Below the pieces are notes generated by a model. The model was not told the DNA's origin. It did no database searches and saw only the letters and a list, made by a program, of their open reading frames with translations. DNA of 61,643 bases from an uncultured Limosilactobacillus sp. (lineage in GTDB: Bacteria > Bacillota > Bacilli > Lactobacillales > Lactobacillaceae), in NCBI GenBank assembly GCA_944327195.1, contig CALVGV010000006.1:1-61643 (forward strand). The letters run 5' to 3'. A program made the position numbers and the translations under genes. Below, one piece after another: positions 7,279 to 15,662 of this stretch (within the stretch, counting starts at the first letter, position 1; each line of letters begins with the position of its first letter).

Positions 7279-7970
7279 GAGCGCTTGCCCCCCTTCTGGC
7301 GGGCGCGGTCAACCAGGGCAAACTCGGCGACCGGGATCACCAGGGTGGCCAGCAGAAAGTAGGTCTTGCCGACCAGCACTAGGCAGAGGATGGTGACCAC
7401 GAAGCCGCTGATCGTGCTGAGGTGGTTCTCTTCGCGGAGGAACTGGTTGAGGCAGAGGACGATGAAGAGGGCGGTCATCACGAAGTCGAGCCCCGGCAGC
7501 TTGATCGCCAGGGTGGTTCCCAGGATGCCGCCGACCAGGGCGCCGCTGACCCAGTAGCAGTAGTTGAAGAGCGACAGCCAGCTGTAGCACTGCTGGCGGT
7601 CAATCCCTTCGGGCACGTGAAGGGTGTAGTTGACGACGAAGGTTTCGTCGCAGAGACCAAAGATCTGGATGAACTTGGCCAGCCCCTTGCCGTCGTAGCG
7701 GTTGAGCATCGACACCCCGTAGAAAAACTAGCGAAAGCCCACCACGAAGGTGATCACCAGGACGGTTAGCGGAGCGAAGTGCTGGGTGAGCATGGTGGCG
7801 ATCACGAACTCGACCGAGCCCCCGAAGATGGTGGCGGCCATTAGCGGTGGGTACCACCAGGAAAAGCCAAGGTTGTGCATGTAGAGGCCGTAACCAACCC
7901 CGAGAATCAGGAAGCCAAGCATCACCGGGGTGGAGGCTTGGAAGGCAACGGCCCGGGCAGAGCGGGGCAT
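7275..7970 (-). pseudogene. azlC: azlC interrupted by an in-frame amber codon
   Basis: The two halves together encode a normal-length (about 231-residue) AzlC permease in one frame. The first 80 residues (7728-7970) hold the first helices. A single TAG at 7728-7730 then splits the conserved N-x-R-x-x-F-Y-G region: the text reads G-F-R-stop-F-F-Y-G. The remaining helices continue in frame to 7275. One base change from a CAG codon would explain it. The GTG at 7715 could in principle restart translation but has no ribosome site. The start ATG at 7970 has GGAGGG upstream. Recent pseudogene, sequencing error and amber read-through are all possible. Confidence 0.8.
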
Positions 7971-8015
7971 GCGGATCCCTCCTTTAATCGATTAAATTGG
8001 CTCTTCTCCCGTTTG

Positions 8016-8071
8016 CTCATCTTCGCTTGGGGGCGGCGAGTGGATATGTAGGGCTCCCAAGCGAAAATGAG
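8016..8071 (-). promoter_or_regulatory. azlCD leader with long hairpin
   Basis: In the minus-strand leader, 8056-8071 pairs with 8016-8031 over 16 bp with a single G-U wobble around a 24-nt loop. A TATAAT-like -10 lies upstream (near 8094-8099). No U-run follows the stem, so it is not a terminator; it may be an RNA control element or a regulator site for the branched-chain amino acid exporter. Confidence 0.5.
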
Positions 8072-8114
8072 AAAAGAATGAGAAGTGCCTATTCATTATA
8101 CCCTTGCCTAGGGC

Positions 8115-8154
8115 AAAAGAAAAGGGCGGGAAGGCCGGCTGGCCCTTCCCGCCC
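8115..8154 (-). terminator. Intrinsic terminator of the serine hydrolase gene
   Basis: A stem of 13 bp (8124-8153) is followed on the minus strand by an interrupted T-run. Confidence 0.85.
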
Positions 8155-8168
8155 CAATGAAGGCGTCC

Positions 8169-9071
8169 TTAGTTGTCCTTGGCAAATTCGGTCATGATCT
8201 TTCGCGTGTCCTTGGCGAAGCTTTCGATCAGTGATTCCCCCTCGCTCATCGAGGAGTTGCCGTCGGTGTAAACGGCGATCGTGTAGCGGTTGTCGCCGCT
8301 GCCCTGGATGTAGCCGATGCTGTTGATGATCCACTTGCGCGAACCGTAGGGCAGCCAGCCGTTCTTGATGGCGTAGTTGGAGCTGCCGGCCGAGATCCCC
8401 CAGCGCTGGTCGGCTTCAACGTTTTCCATCAGGCCCTTGATGTAGGACCGCTCGGACTTGGTCAGCTTGTCGGAGCTGAAGAAGATGTTGTTGAGCAGGC
8501 GCACCTGGTCGGCGGCGGTGGTCGAGGTCAGCCCCCAGGAGCTACCGGCGGTGGAGTGGGTCATCTGGAAGGTGTCGAAGACCTTCTGCAGCCCCTCCTT
8601 GCCGCCGAGGTAGTCCTGGAAGAGTTCGGTGGTGGCGTCGTTGTTCGAGTTTTCAATCATTTCGGTGGCCAGTTCCTGCTCGGTGCTGTCGAGGTCGCCG
8701 TTTTCCTTGATCATCAGCCCGGCCAGGATCGAGACCTTGACCGTGCTGGCGGTGTAGAACTTGTGCTTGCTGGCGTTGGTGGCCGAGTAGGTTTGCCCGG
8801 TCTTGGCCGAGTAAACGGCGATCGACACGTTCTGGTCGGTATCCTTCAGCCGCTTCTTCCAGGCCTTTTGGAGCTTGGAGTCGAGGTTAGTTGAGGAGTA
8901 GATGTTCTTCACCGCCTTTAGCAGGTGGGAGGTGGACTGGTTGGGGTTCTTGTTGGTGATCGTGAGCACCCCAATCAGGGCGAGGGCACATAGAATGAAG
9001 GTGAGGGCGAGCAAGTGGGTAAGGTGACCGCGCTTGCGGGGAGACTTTTCTCCATTTGAACGACGAGGCAT
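8169..9071 (-). CDS. Membrane-anchored serine hydrolase of the class A beta-lactamase fold
   Basis: A 300-residue protein with a basic N-terminus, one membrane helix (about residues 18-38) and an extracellular penicillin-recognising domain. The nucleophile motif is S109-T-V-K112 and the second motif is S142-N-N144. The third motif, normally KTG, reads K236-N-G238, which argues against a classical beta-lactamase and for a cell-wall related or substrate-binding role. Many lactobacilli carry such proteins with unknown substrates. The start at 9071 has AAAGGAG seven bases upstream. It is a single gene with a strong terminator. Confidence 0.85.
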   Translation of the reverse strand: MPRRSNGEKSPRKRGHLTHLLALTFILCALALIGVLTITNKNPNQSTSHLLKAVKNIYSSTNLDSKLQKAWKKRLKDTDQNVSIAVYSAKTGQTYSATNASKHKFYTASTVKVSILAGLMIKENGDLDSTEQELATEMIENSNNDATTELFQDYLGGKEGLQKVFDTFQMTHSTAGSSWGLTSTTAADQVRLLNNIFFSSDKLTKSERSYIKGLMENVEADQRWGISAGSSNYAIKNGWLPYGSRKWIINSIGYIQGSGDNRYTIAVYTDGNSSMSEGESLIESFAKDTRKIMTEFAKDN

Positions 9072-9262
9072 TACCCGACTCCTTTCCAAATTTCAAAAAT
9101 CTCCCCAATTTTAACACAAGATGAACCGAAAAGATCACAAAGGGCGGTGAAGGGAAAATGAAATTTAATTGACCGACAAGCGGGTGACCGTAACACCTTA
9201 TTCTTAATCTTTTCCTTTCTGTTAAAAAATCCTCTATAATGGAGGAAAAGGGGGTGGACGGT

Positions 9263-9409
9263 GTGAAAAAGGACTGGTGGAAACGGTTCAAAACTGCCTT
9301 TGCCCGCAACTTCTTTGCCCTGCTCGACCTCTTTGCCCAGGAGGATGACTTCATCCACGGCCGCAAGAAGGGCAAGGAGTCAAAGAAGGGCCAGGAGGGC
9401 GGCAAGTGA
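9263..9409 (+). CDS. 48-residue small basic protein
   Basis: A GTG-started frame encoding an aromatic and basic N-terminal half (KKDWWKRFKTAF, then NFFALLDLF) and a Lys/Gly-rich tail. A TATAAT lies at 9235-9240; if it is the -10, the transcript begins near 9247 and the ribosome site is the GGGGG run before 9263. An in-frame GTG at 9254 with GGAGG upstream is an alternative start. Its last 30 bases overlap the end of the convergent gene. I do not recognise the family; the amphipathic N-terminus suggests membrane or nucleic-acid contact. Confidence 0.5.
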   Translation: MKKDWWKRFKTAFARNFFALLDLFAQEDDFIHGRKKGKESKKGQEGGK

Positions 9410-9973
9410 TTCCACCCGCGGGTTGGTGTCCCAGCGGGCTTCCTGGTGGTAATCGGCAAAGTCGTAGTAGGCGGAAAGCACCGCCCGGCCGCTCTTGGTC
9501 AGGAGGAGGCGCTGGTCCCGGTAGCGCACCAGCAATAGGTGGTGGGCCCGCAATTCGGCGAACCGGGCGCTGACCGCCGCCGGCAGCGCCTGGCCGTCGA
9601 GGGTAGTTGCGTCGCCGGTGACCGTCAGCTGGTGGGGGGCCTGGTTGGCCTTTTCGGCCAGGGCCAGGGCGGCGAAGGCTTCCCAGGGCAGGGCCCAGCC
9701 GGCCGCTTCCTGCTCGAGGGTGGCCCGCATCGCCCGGATCAGTGCTTGCCGGTTGGGGTAGGCCAGCAGGTTGAAGGAGGCCGAGTCGTCACTAGTGGCC
9801 GGGTGGGCGGCCAGCCGCAGGGAATAGAGGCGGCCGCCGCGCTCGATCGTCAAATAGGAGCTTTCGCTTTGCTTGGAATGGTGGCTAAAGAGGAGGTTGA
9901 CCGCCGGGTCGGCGGTGAGGCTGGCGGTCAGGCGGGCAACTTCGGCCTGCCAGTCGCTTGCGGAAACGGGCAT
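9380..9973 (-). CDS. Hypothetical protein
   Basis: A 197-residue soluble protein, Ala- and Leu-rich, without signal peptide, membrane helix or catalytic motif that I recognise. The C-terminal part (TKSGRAVLSAYYDFADYHQEARWDTN) looks like a compact alpha-helical domain. The start has an AGGAG site upstream. It is transcribed away from the polyphosphate kinase gene, with only about 65 bases between their starts, so the two may share a control region. No function is offered. Confidence 0.7.
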   Translation of the reverse strand: MPVSASDWQAEVARLTASLTADPAVNLLFSHHSKQSESSYLTIERGGRLYSLRLAAHPATSDDSASFNLLAYPNRQALIRAMRATLEQEAAGWALPWEAFAALALAEKANQAPHQLTVTGDATTLDGQALPAAVSARFAELRAHHLLLVRYRDQRLLLTKSGRAVLSAYYDFADYHQEARWDTNPRVESLAALLALL

Positions 9974-10038
9974 CGGGCTGCTCCTTTCTCTTGGAAATTA
10001 CTACTACATAATTTTAGGCGCGAATTGGAGGAATGACC

Positions 10039-10914
10039 ATGGATTTAACGCAATTTCGCAACCAGAACGACCACTTCAAGATCAAGGCGGCGCCGACCAG
10101 CTACGACCTCGGCCTCAAGCACCGCGAGATCAAGGACCGGCTGGCGGAAACGATGATCGCCATCAAGGAGGAGCAGCGCAAGCTCTTCGCCGACCGCCGC
10201 TACGGGATCGTCGTCGTTCTTCAGGCGATGGACGCCGCCGGCAAGGACAGCCTGATCAGCCACGTCTTTTCCCAGGTCAACCCCGGCGGGCTGCGGGTGG
10301 CCAACTTCAAGCGGCCCTCGAGCACCGAAATGGCCCACGACTACCTCTGGCGGGTCTCGGCCCAGCTGCCGGAGCGGGGGGAGATCGGCGTCTTGAACCG
10401 GTCGCACTACGAGGACGTCCTCGTGTCGCGGGTCCACCCCGAGTTGATTGCCAAGGCCAAGCTGCCGGGGATCGACTCGGTTGCCGACGTCACCCCGGCC
10501 CTCTTTGACCAGCGTTATCAAGACATCGTCAACTACGAGCAGTACCTGACCCACAACGGCTTCGTGATCCTCAAGTTCTTCCTCCACGTCTCCAAGGCCG
10601 AGCAGAAGCAGCGCTTCTTGGCCCGGATCGAGCAGCCGGAGAAGAACTGGAAGTTTGAACAGGCCGACATCAACGAGCGTCGCTACTGGGACGACTATCA
10701 GCGCGCCTACCAGGCGGCGATCCGCGCCACCTCCACCAAGGCCAACCCCTGGTACATCATCCCGGCCGACGACAAGTGGACCAGCCGGCTGATCGTGGCC
10801 CGGATCATGGTCGAGCGGCTCAAGCAGCTCAAGCTGGCCTTCCCGGTGACCGCCGCCGACCAGGAGAAGATGATGAAGGCGGCGATGGCAAGCCTGGCCA
10901 AGGAAAAGGACTAG
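10039..10914 (+). CDS. ppk2: PPK2-family polyphosphate:nucleotide phosphotransferase
   Basis: A 291-residue cytoplasmic kinase that moves phosphate between polyphosphate and nucleoside mono- or diphosphates. The Walker A-type loop is AMDAAGKDS (63-71), the lid region has the basic K-R-P (91-93), and the Walker B-type segment is GVLNRSHYEDVLV (117-129). Length and motifs fit single-domain PPK2 enzymes such as those that convert AMP or ADP to ATP. The start at 10039 is preferred to 10033, as GGAGG is seven bases upstream of the former and only one from the latter. Confidence 0.92.
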   Translation: MDLTQFRNQNDHFKIKAAPTSYDLGLKHREIKDRLAETMIAIKEEQRKLFADRRYGIVVVLQAMDAAGKDSLISHVFSQVNPGGLRVANFKRPSSTEMAHDYLWRVSAQLPERGEIGVLNRSHYEDVLVSRVHPELIAKAKLPGIDSVADVTPALFDQRYQDIVNYEQYLTHNGFVILKFFLHVSKAEQKQRFLARIEQPEKNWKFEQADINERRYWDDYQRAYQAAIRATSTKANPWYIIPADDKWTSRLIVARIMVERLKQLKLAFPVTAADQEKMMKAAMASLAKEKD

Positions 10915-11076
10915 CCCGACCGGCCGAGGATTGTGGTACAATCTGTTAGTCTCAACAAAGCGGGTTTTAATTCCAAGGGGGAGACAGTTTTAATCAGATA
11001 ACGATTTTTTGAACAAGTCCCGTTAAGGGGACCAGACAGGATTAAGCGGGCGGCTCGCCCACGGGAGGATTACAAG

Positions 11077-11967
11077 ATGCTACTGCGCCAATTGGATTAT
11101 TTTATTAAGGTGGTTGATAACAAGAGTTTCACCAAGGCGGCGGACGCGGCCTTCATTTCCCAATCGGCGGTTTCCCAGCAGGTGAGCGCCCTCGAACAGG
11201 AGCTAGGGGTCAAGCTCCTCAAGCGCCACCACCGTAGCTTCTCCCTGACCAACGCCGGCGAGTACCTCTACCGCCACGGGCCTCAACTGCTGGCGGCGGC
11301 TGATTCCCTCCAGCAGGCGACGATCAACGTCGGCAAGAGCGAAACCACCGAGCTGACGATCGGCTACCCGCTCGGCTACTACGGCCGCGAGCTGCGCCAG
11401 GTGGTGGCCCGCTTCAGCCACCTCAACCCTCAGCTGCAGCTGGAAGTGGTGGCCAAGGACCACGCCGACCTCTTGCGGGCCCTGGAAAACGAGGAGGTTG
11501 ACCTGGCCCTGATCGACTGCCGCGACGATCTGCCGGCCAACCTGGCCAAGCAACCGCTGGTGGCCGCCCGCCGCTACGCGGAGCTGGCCGCCGACAACCC
11601 CCTGGCCAAGCAGGCCAGCCTCCGGGTCAGCGACCTGGCCAAGCTAACCTGCATCGTGATCTGCGCCAGCCAGCGGGCGGTGGAGGAGGCCAGCTACCTG
11701 CGCGAAAGCATGGGAGTGCAAAGCGAGTTTCGCTTCGCCACCAACCCGGAGGCGGCCCGGATGCTGGTGGCCGCCAACCAAGGCTACCTGCTGGTTGATC
11801 AGGCCGGCAACTGGCCGACCGGCGATGCCCTGACCCACCGGGTCGGCCTGGTCGACGAGAACGCCACCGCCCTGACCCAGGAGTACGGCCTGGTCTGGTC
11901 CGACCACTCGCCGGCGGCGGTCCAGGAGTTCACCCGCCTCTTTGCCGACCAGCTCCACAAGAGCTAA
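11077..11967 (+). CDS. LysR-family transcriptional regulator
   Basis: A 296-residue DNA-binding regulator. Residues 1-60 form the winged helix-turn-helix (SFTKAADAAFISQSAVSQQVSALE), followed by a two-lobe effector-binding domain from about residue 90. It has an extended -10 (TGGTACAAT near 10934-10942) and a leader of about 130 nt. The target is unknown; the gene lies between ppk2 and a D-2-hydroxyacid dehydrogenase, both in the same direction, rather than divergent from an obvious target. Confidence 0.9.
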   Translation: MLLRQLDYFIKVVDNKSFTKAADAAFISQSAVSQQVSALEQELGVKLLKRHHRSFSLTNAGEYLYRHGPQLLAAADSLQQATINVGKSETTELTIGYPLGYYGRELRQVVARFSHLNPQLQLEVVAKDHADLLRALENEEVDLALIDCRDDLPANLAKQPLVAARRYAELAADNPLAKQASLRVSDLAKLTCIVICASQRAVEEASYLRESMGVQSEFRFATNPEAARMLVAANQGYLLVDQAGNWPTGDALTHRVGLVDENATALTQEYGLVWSDHSPAAVQEFTRLFADQLHKS

Positions 11968-11982
11968 CTATTAATTTTTTAG

Positions 11983-12097
11983 TTAACATTTGGAAGCGGT
12001 GCCATTATAATTGGAAGTAGGAAAAAGCCGACGGCGCCAAGGGCAACCCTGGTCCGGCACAAGCCAGGACTTGCTCTTGCGCCGCCTTTTCTTTTTT
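11983..12097 (+). promoter_or_regulatory. Strong promoter followed by a terminator hairpin: attenuator or small RNA
   Basis: TTAACA (11983-11988), 17 bp, TATAAT (12006-12011). A transcript from about 12018 runs into a long, nearly perfect hairpin (12033-12083, about 18 pairs) and an interrupted T-run (12087-12097). The dehydrogenase gene starts 25 bases later with AGGGGAGG. Either the gene is controlled by attenuation or the unit makes an independent RNA of about 80 nt. It is not the signal recognition particle RNA: the conserved domain IV loop is absent. Confidence 0.7.
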
Positions 12098-12122
12098 AGC
12101 GACAATTAAAGGGGAGGATAAA

Positions 12123-13082
12123 ATGGCACGCGTATACATTACGGCCCCGCTTCCGGCCCGGGCCACGGAAATTTTGGACAAGGCGCAGGTCGCCTACGAG
12201 GCCTTCGCCGGTCCCGGCCTGATCGATAAGCAAACCCTGCTTGCTCACGTTGGCGACTACGAGGTGCTGATCACCCCGCTGTCGACCCAGGTGGACGAGG
12301 AGGTGTTGGCGGCGGCGCCAAAGCTGAAGCTGATCGCCAACTTCGGCGCCGGCACCAACAACATCGCCACCGCGGCCGCCCGCAAGCGGGGGATCGCGGT
12401 TACCAACACCCCCTTCGTTTCCTCGGTCTCGACGGCCGAAGTGGCCTGCGGGCTGATGGTTAGCCTCGCCCACCGGGTGGTGGAGGGGGACCAGCTGATG
12501 CGGACGACCGGCTTTGCCGGCTGGGCCCCGCTCTTCTTCCTTGGCCACCAGCTGGCCGGCAAGACCGTCGGGATCGTCGGCCTCGGTGATATCGGCCGCA
12601 ACGTTGCCCAGCGGATGGCCGCCTTCGACATGAAGATCGTCTACACCCAGCGCCACCGGCTGGACCCGGCAACGGAGGCCCACTACCACGCCACCTACCT
12701 GCCGCTTGACGACCTGCTCAAGGTCAGCGACGTGGTGACCCTCCACTGCCCGTTAACCGATGAAACCCACCACCTGCTGGCGGCGCCGCAGTTTGCGGAG
12801 ATGAAGGAGAGCGCCCTGCTGATCAACTGCGCCCGCGGGCCGGTGATCAGCGAGGCCGACTTGCTGGATGCCCTGCAGGAAAAGCAACTGGCCGGGGCGG
12901 CCCTGGACGTCTACGAGAAGGAACCGGCGGTGGCCGACGGCTTCAAGCAGCTGAAGAACGTCATCCTGACCCCGCACGTCGGCAACGCCACCGTCGAGGC
13001 CCGCGACGCGATGGCGGCGATCGTGGCCGAAAACGCGGTTGCCTGCCTGACGGGGGAGGAGCCCCGCTACGTGGTGAACTAG
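12123..13082 (+). CDS. NAD(P)-dependent D-2-hydroxyacid dehydrogenase
   Basis: A 319-residue cytoplasmic oxidoreductase of the D-isomer-specific family, probably reducing a 2-oxoacid such as glyoxylate, hydroxypyruvate or a branched 2-oxoacid. The Rossmann motif is GLGDIG (153-158). The catalytic residues are Arg in CARGP (R238), Glu within DVYEKEP (about 265-267) and His in TPHVGNA (H285). The dehydrogenase lies behind a promoter with an attenuator-like hairpin and ends at a strong terminator. Substrate specificity cannot be read safely. Confidence 0.92.
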   Translation: MARVYITAPLPARATEILDKAQVAYEAFAGPGLIDKQTLLAHVGDYEVLITPLSTQVDEEVLAAAPKLKLIANFGAGTNNIATAAARKRGIAVTNTPFVSSVSTAEVACGLMVSLAHRVVEGDQLMRTTGFAGWAPLFFLGHQLAGKTVGIVGLGDIGRNVAQRMAAFDMKIVYTQRHRLDPATEAHYHATYLPLDDLLKVSDVVTLHCPLTDETHHLLAAPQFAEMKESALLINCARGPVISEADLLDALQEKQLAGAALDVYEKEPAVADGFKQLKNVILTPHVGNATVEARDAMAAIVAENAVACLTGEEPRYVVN

Positions 13083-13097
13083 CAACGAGGAAAATTG

Positions 13098-13154
13098 AAA
13101 AGCGTTCAGCCCGGAACCGCCGGAAAATGGCGGCGCCAGGCTGAACGCTTTTTT
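13098..13154. terminator. Bidirectional intrinsic terminator
   Basis: A 13-bp outer stem (AAAAGCGTTCAGC with its complement) with an inner hairpin, followed by a T-run. It serves the dehydrogenase (+) and the MFS gene (-). Confidence 0.88.
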
Positions 13155-13166
13155 GATTGGTATTAA

Positions 13167-14408
13167 TTAGGCCCGCTTAACTTGCAGGGAGCGGATCCCC
13201 GGCAGGGAGAGCATGATCGCGAAGCTAAAGAGGTAGAGGGCGGCCAGGCAGCCCATCGTTACCCCAAGGGTGAAGTGGTCCATCAAAATCCCGATCACCA
13301 CCGAGGAGAAGCCACCAATCGCCCGGCCGGTGTTCATGATGATGCTGTTGGCCGTGGCGCGGATTTCGGTTGGGTAGAGGCGGCTGATCACCGCCCCGTA
13401 GCCGCCGAACATCCCGTTGGAGAAGAAGCCGATCAAAGCACCGGCCAGGATCAGGGTCAGGCTAGTGCGGGCGAAGAGGATCGAGAACATCACGATTGCC
13501 GACCCCGGCAGGAAGATCCCGAAGGCCCAGCGCGGCCCGAGCTTGTCCATCAGGGTACCGAAGACAACCATCCCGAGGCTCATCCCGAGGATCGTGGCGA
13601 TCATCCAGATGGAGGAACCGGAAACCGACAGGCCCTGCTGCTTCTGGGCGATCGACGGCAGCCAGTTCATCAGGCCGAAGTAGCCGGCGATTTGCACGAT
13701 CGTCATCCCCATCAGGCCAAGGGTTTGCAGGGCCAGGTGCGGCGTCTTGAAGAGGCGGGAAACGGCGATCTTCTTCTTGCCGGCGGCCGCCGCGGCGTGG
13801 GCCTTGAGGAACTGGTCGCTTTCCTGAACGTGGCGCCGGATGAAGAAGATGATCACCACCGGCACGATCCCGAGCAGGAAGAGGGCGTTCCAGCCGGCCG
13901 TCGGGATGATGACCGCCGCGGCCAGGGCGGCAAAGATCGCCCCGACCTGGCCGCCGATCGCGGCGATGGAGGTCATCCGGCCGATCCGGTTGGCCGGGAA
14001 GTTTTCGGCGATCAGGGCAATCCCGACGCCGTATTCCCCGCCGGCGCCAATTCCGGCCAGGAAGCGGAGGGCGTAGATCACCGGCAGGCTGTGGGCGAAG
14101 AACATCGCCGCGGTGGCGAAGGCAAAAATAAAGATCGTGTAAGAGAACGTCTTAACACGACCGAGCCGATCACCGACAAGCCCGAAGAGCGCGCCCCCGG
14201 CGAGCATCCCGAGGTTGGTGAGCGACCCGATCCAGCCGGCGGCCGCACTGGAAATGTGTAGGTCGGCGATGATTGGGGTCAAGGCAAAGGACAGGAACAT
14301 GATGTCCATGTTCTCGAGGGAGAAGCCGGCGGCGGTGGAGGCCATCACCCACCGCTCGTTGCTTTCCTGCGCAGTCCGCGCCACCATTGCATTGCTTGTC
14401 TGTTGCAT
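13167..14408 (-). CDS. MFS transporter (sugar/organic acid:H+ symporter type)
   Basis: A 413-residue, 12-helix major facilitator. The loop 2-3 signature GDRLGRVKTF is clear and the N-terminal region resembles aromatic acid and metabolite:H+ symporters (ENMDIMFLSFALTPI). The C-terminal half has the RLYPTEIRATANS segment common in this group. The start at 14408 has GGAGG eight bases upstream. The promoter is TTGCTT-17-CATAAT on the minus strand, divergent from the alcohol dehydrogenase. Substrate unknown. Confidence 0.88.
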   Translation of the reverse strand: MQQTSNAMVARTAQESNERWVMASTAAGFSLENMDIMFLSFALTPIIADLHISSAAAGWIGSLTNLGMLAGGALFGLVGDRLGRVKTFSYTIFIFAFATAAMFFAHSLPVIYALRFLAGIGAGGEYGVGIALIAENFPANRIGRMTSIAAIGGQVGAIFAALAAAVIIPTAGWNALFLLGIVPVVIIFFIRRHVQESDQFLKAHAAAAAGKKKIAVSRLFKTPHLALQTLGLMGMTIVQIAGYFGLMNWLPSIAQKQQGLSVSGSSIWMIATILGMSLGMVVFGTLMDKLGPRWAFGIFLPGSAIVMFSILFARTSLTLILAGALIGFFSNGMFGGYGAVISRLYPTEIRATANSIIMNTGRAIGGFSSVVIGILMDHFTLGVTMGCLAALYLFSFAIMLSLPGIRSLQVKRA

Positions 14409-14563
14409 ATTTAATTCCTCCAAAATTGAAACTCACGGGTTCCCTTTATTTTGTTGTTGGCAATTATGCACCCGGGATTGTTAAAAAGCAAGCAAAGTGG
14501 CCGGAATTTTTTCCGCCCACCGCCCCCAGCCGGCTATAATGAAAGCGAAAGGAAGTTGAGAAA

Positions 14564-15592
14564 ATGAGTGAAGCAATTCCGAAAACGATGCGTGCCTGGC
14601 AGGTAACCACCCCGGGGCCGATTGACGGCGATCCGGCCCCGCTGGCCCTGGTGGAAAAGCCGGTGCCAACCCCGGCGGCCGGTGAGGTGCTGGTGAAGGT
14701 GCTGGCCTGCGGGGTCTGCCACACCGACCTTCACGTTACCGAGGGCGACCTGCCGGTGCACCAGGAGCACGTTACCCCCGGTCACGAGATCGTCGGCCGG
14801 GTGGTGGCCCGGGGGACGGGGACCCGGCGCTTTGATCTCGGCGACCGGATCGGGATTCCCTGGTTCCGCCACGCCTGCGGGGTCTGCCGCTTCTGCCGGG
14901 CCGGCAAGGAGAACCTCTGCCCGCACTCGGTCTACACCGGCTGGGACCACGACGGTGGCTACGCCGAGTACGTGACCGTCCCGGAGGGCTTCGCCTACCG
15001 CCTGCCGGCCGCCTTTGACGACGTCACCGCCGCCCCGCTGCTCTGCGCCGGGATCATCGGCTACCGCTCCTACTTGCGGGCAAACATCCCCGCCGGCGGC
15101 CGCCTCGGCCTCTACGGCTTCGGTGGGTCGGCCCACCTGGCAGCCCAGCTGGCGCTCAAGCAGGGGATCGAGGTCCACGTCTTCACCCGTGGCAAGCACG
15201 CCCAGGAGGCGGCGCTGGCGATGGGTTGCGCCTCGGCCCAGGGGGCCTACGACCACAGCCCGGTCCCGCTCGATTCGGGAATCCTCTTCTCGCCGGCCGG
15301 GGCGATGGTGCCACCGGCCCTGGAGAACCTGACCCCGGGTGGCACCCTGGCCCTGGCCGGGATTCACCTCTCCGACGTGCCGGCGATAGCCTACCAGGAC
15401 CACCTCTTCCACGAAAAGGTGCTGACCAGCGTTGAGAGCAACACCCGCCGCGACGGCGAGGAGTTCCTCACCCTGGCCGCCCGGTTGCAAATCCGTCCCC
15501 ACGTTACCACCTACCCCTTCACCGAGGCGTTGGCGGCCCTGCGGCGGGTTAAGCGGGGGGACCTCGACGGTGCCTGCGTGCTGACCTTTTAG
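14564..15592 (+). CDS. Zinc-dependent alcohol dehydrogenase (MDR family)
   Basis: A 342-residue medium-chain dehydrogenase. The catalytic zinc ligands are the Cys in CGVCHTD and the His-Glu in GHEIVG, and the structural zinc site is CGVCRFCRAGKENLC. The nucleotide-binding region (GLYGFGGSAH) has lost the textbook GxGxxG spacing but keeps the glycines. It likely reduces aldehydes to alcohols for NAD(P)H reoxidation. A TATAAT -10 lies at 14535-14540 and GGAAG serves as ribosome site. Confidence 0.9.
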   Translation: MSEAIPKTMRAWQVTTPGPIDGDPAPLALVEKPVPTPAAGEVLVKVLACGVCHTDLHVTEGDLPVHQEHVTPGHEIVGRVVARGTGTRRFDLGDRIGIPWFRHACGVCRFCRAGKENLCPHSVYTGWDHDGGYAEYVTVPEGFAYRLPAAFDDVTAAPLLCAGIIGYRSYLRANIPAGGRLGLYGFGGSAHLAAQLALKQGIEVHVFTRGKHAQEAALAMGCASAQGAYDHSPVPLDSGILFSPAGAMVPPALENLTPGGTLALAGIHLSDVPAIAYQDHLFHEKVLTSVESNTRRDGEEFLTLAARLQIRPHVTTYPFTEALAALRRVKRGDLDGACVLTF

Positions 15593-15662
15593 AAATGCCC
15601 GCCGGAAGCCCGGTGACCATGGTAGAATAGGAAGCACACTGAATGAGATAGGAGAGAACCTA

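Noticed and set aside
12018-12097. Signal recognition particle (4.5S) RNA candidate
   Set aside because: Length and terminator fit, but the conserved domain IV loop (GGAAG...GGAAGCAGC-type) is absent; only a loose GTCCGG similarity exists.
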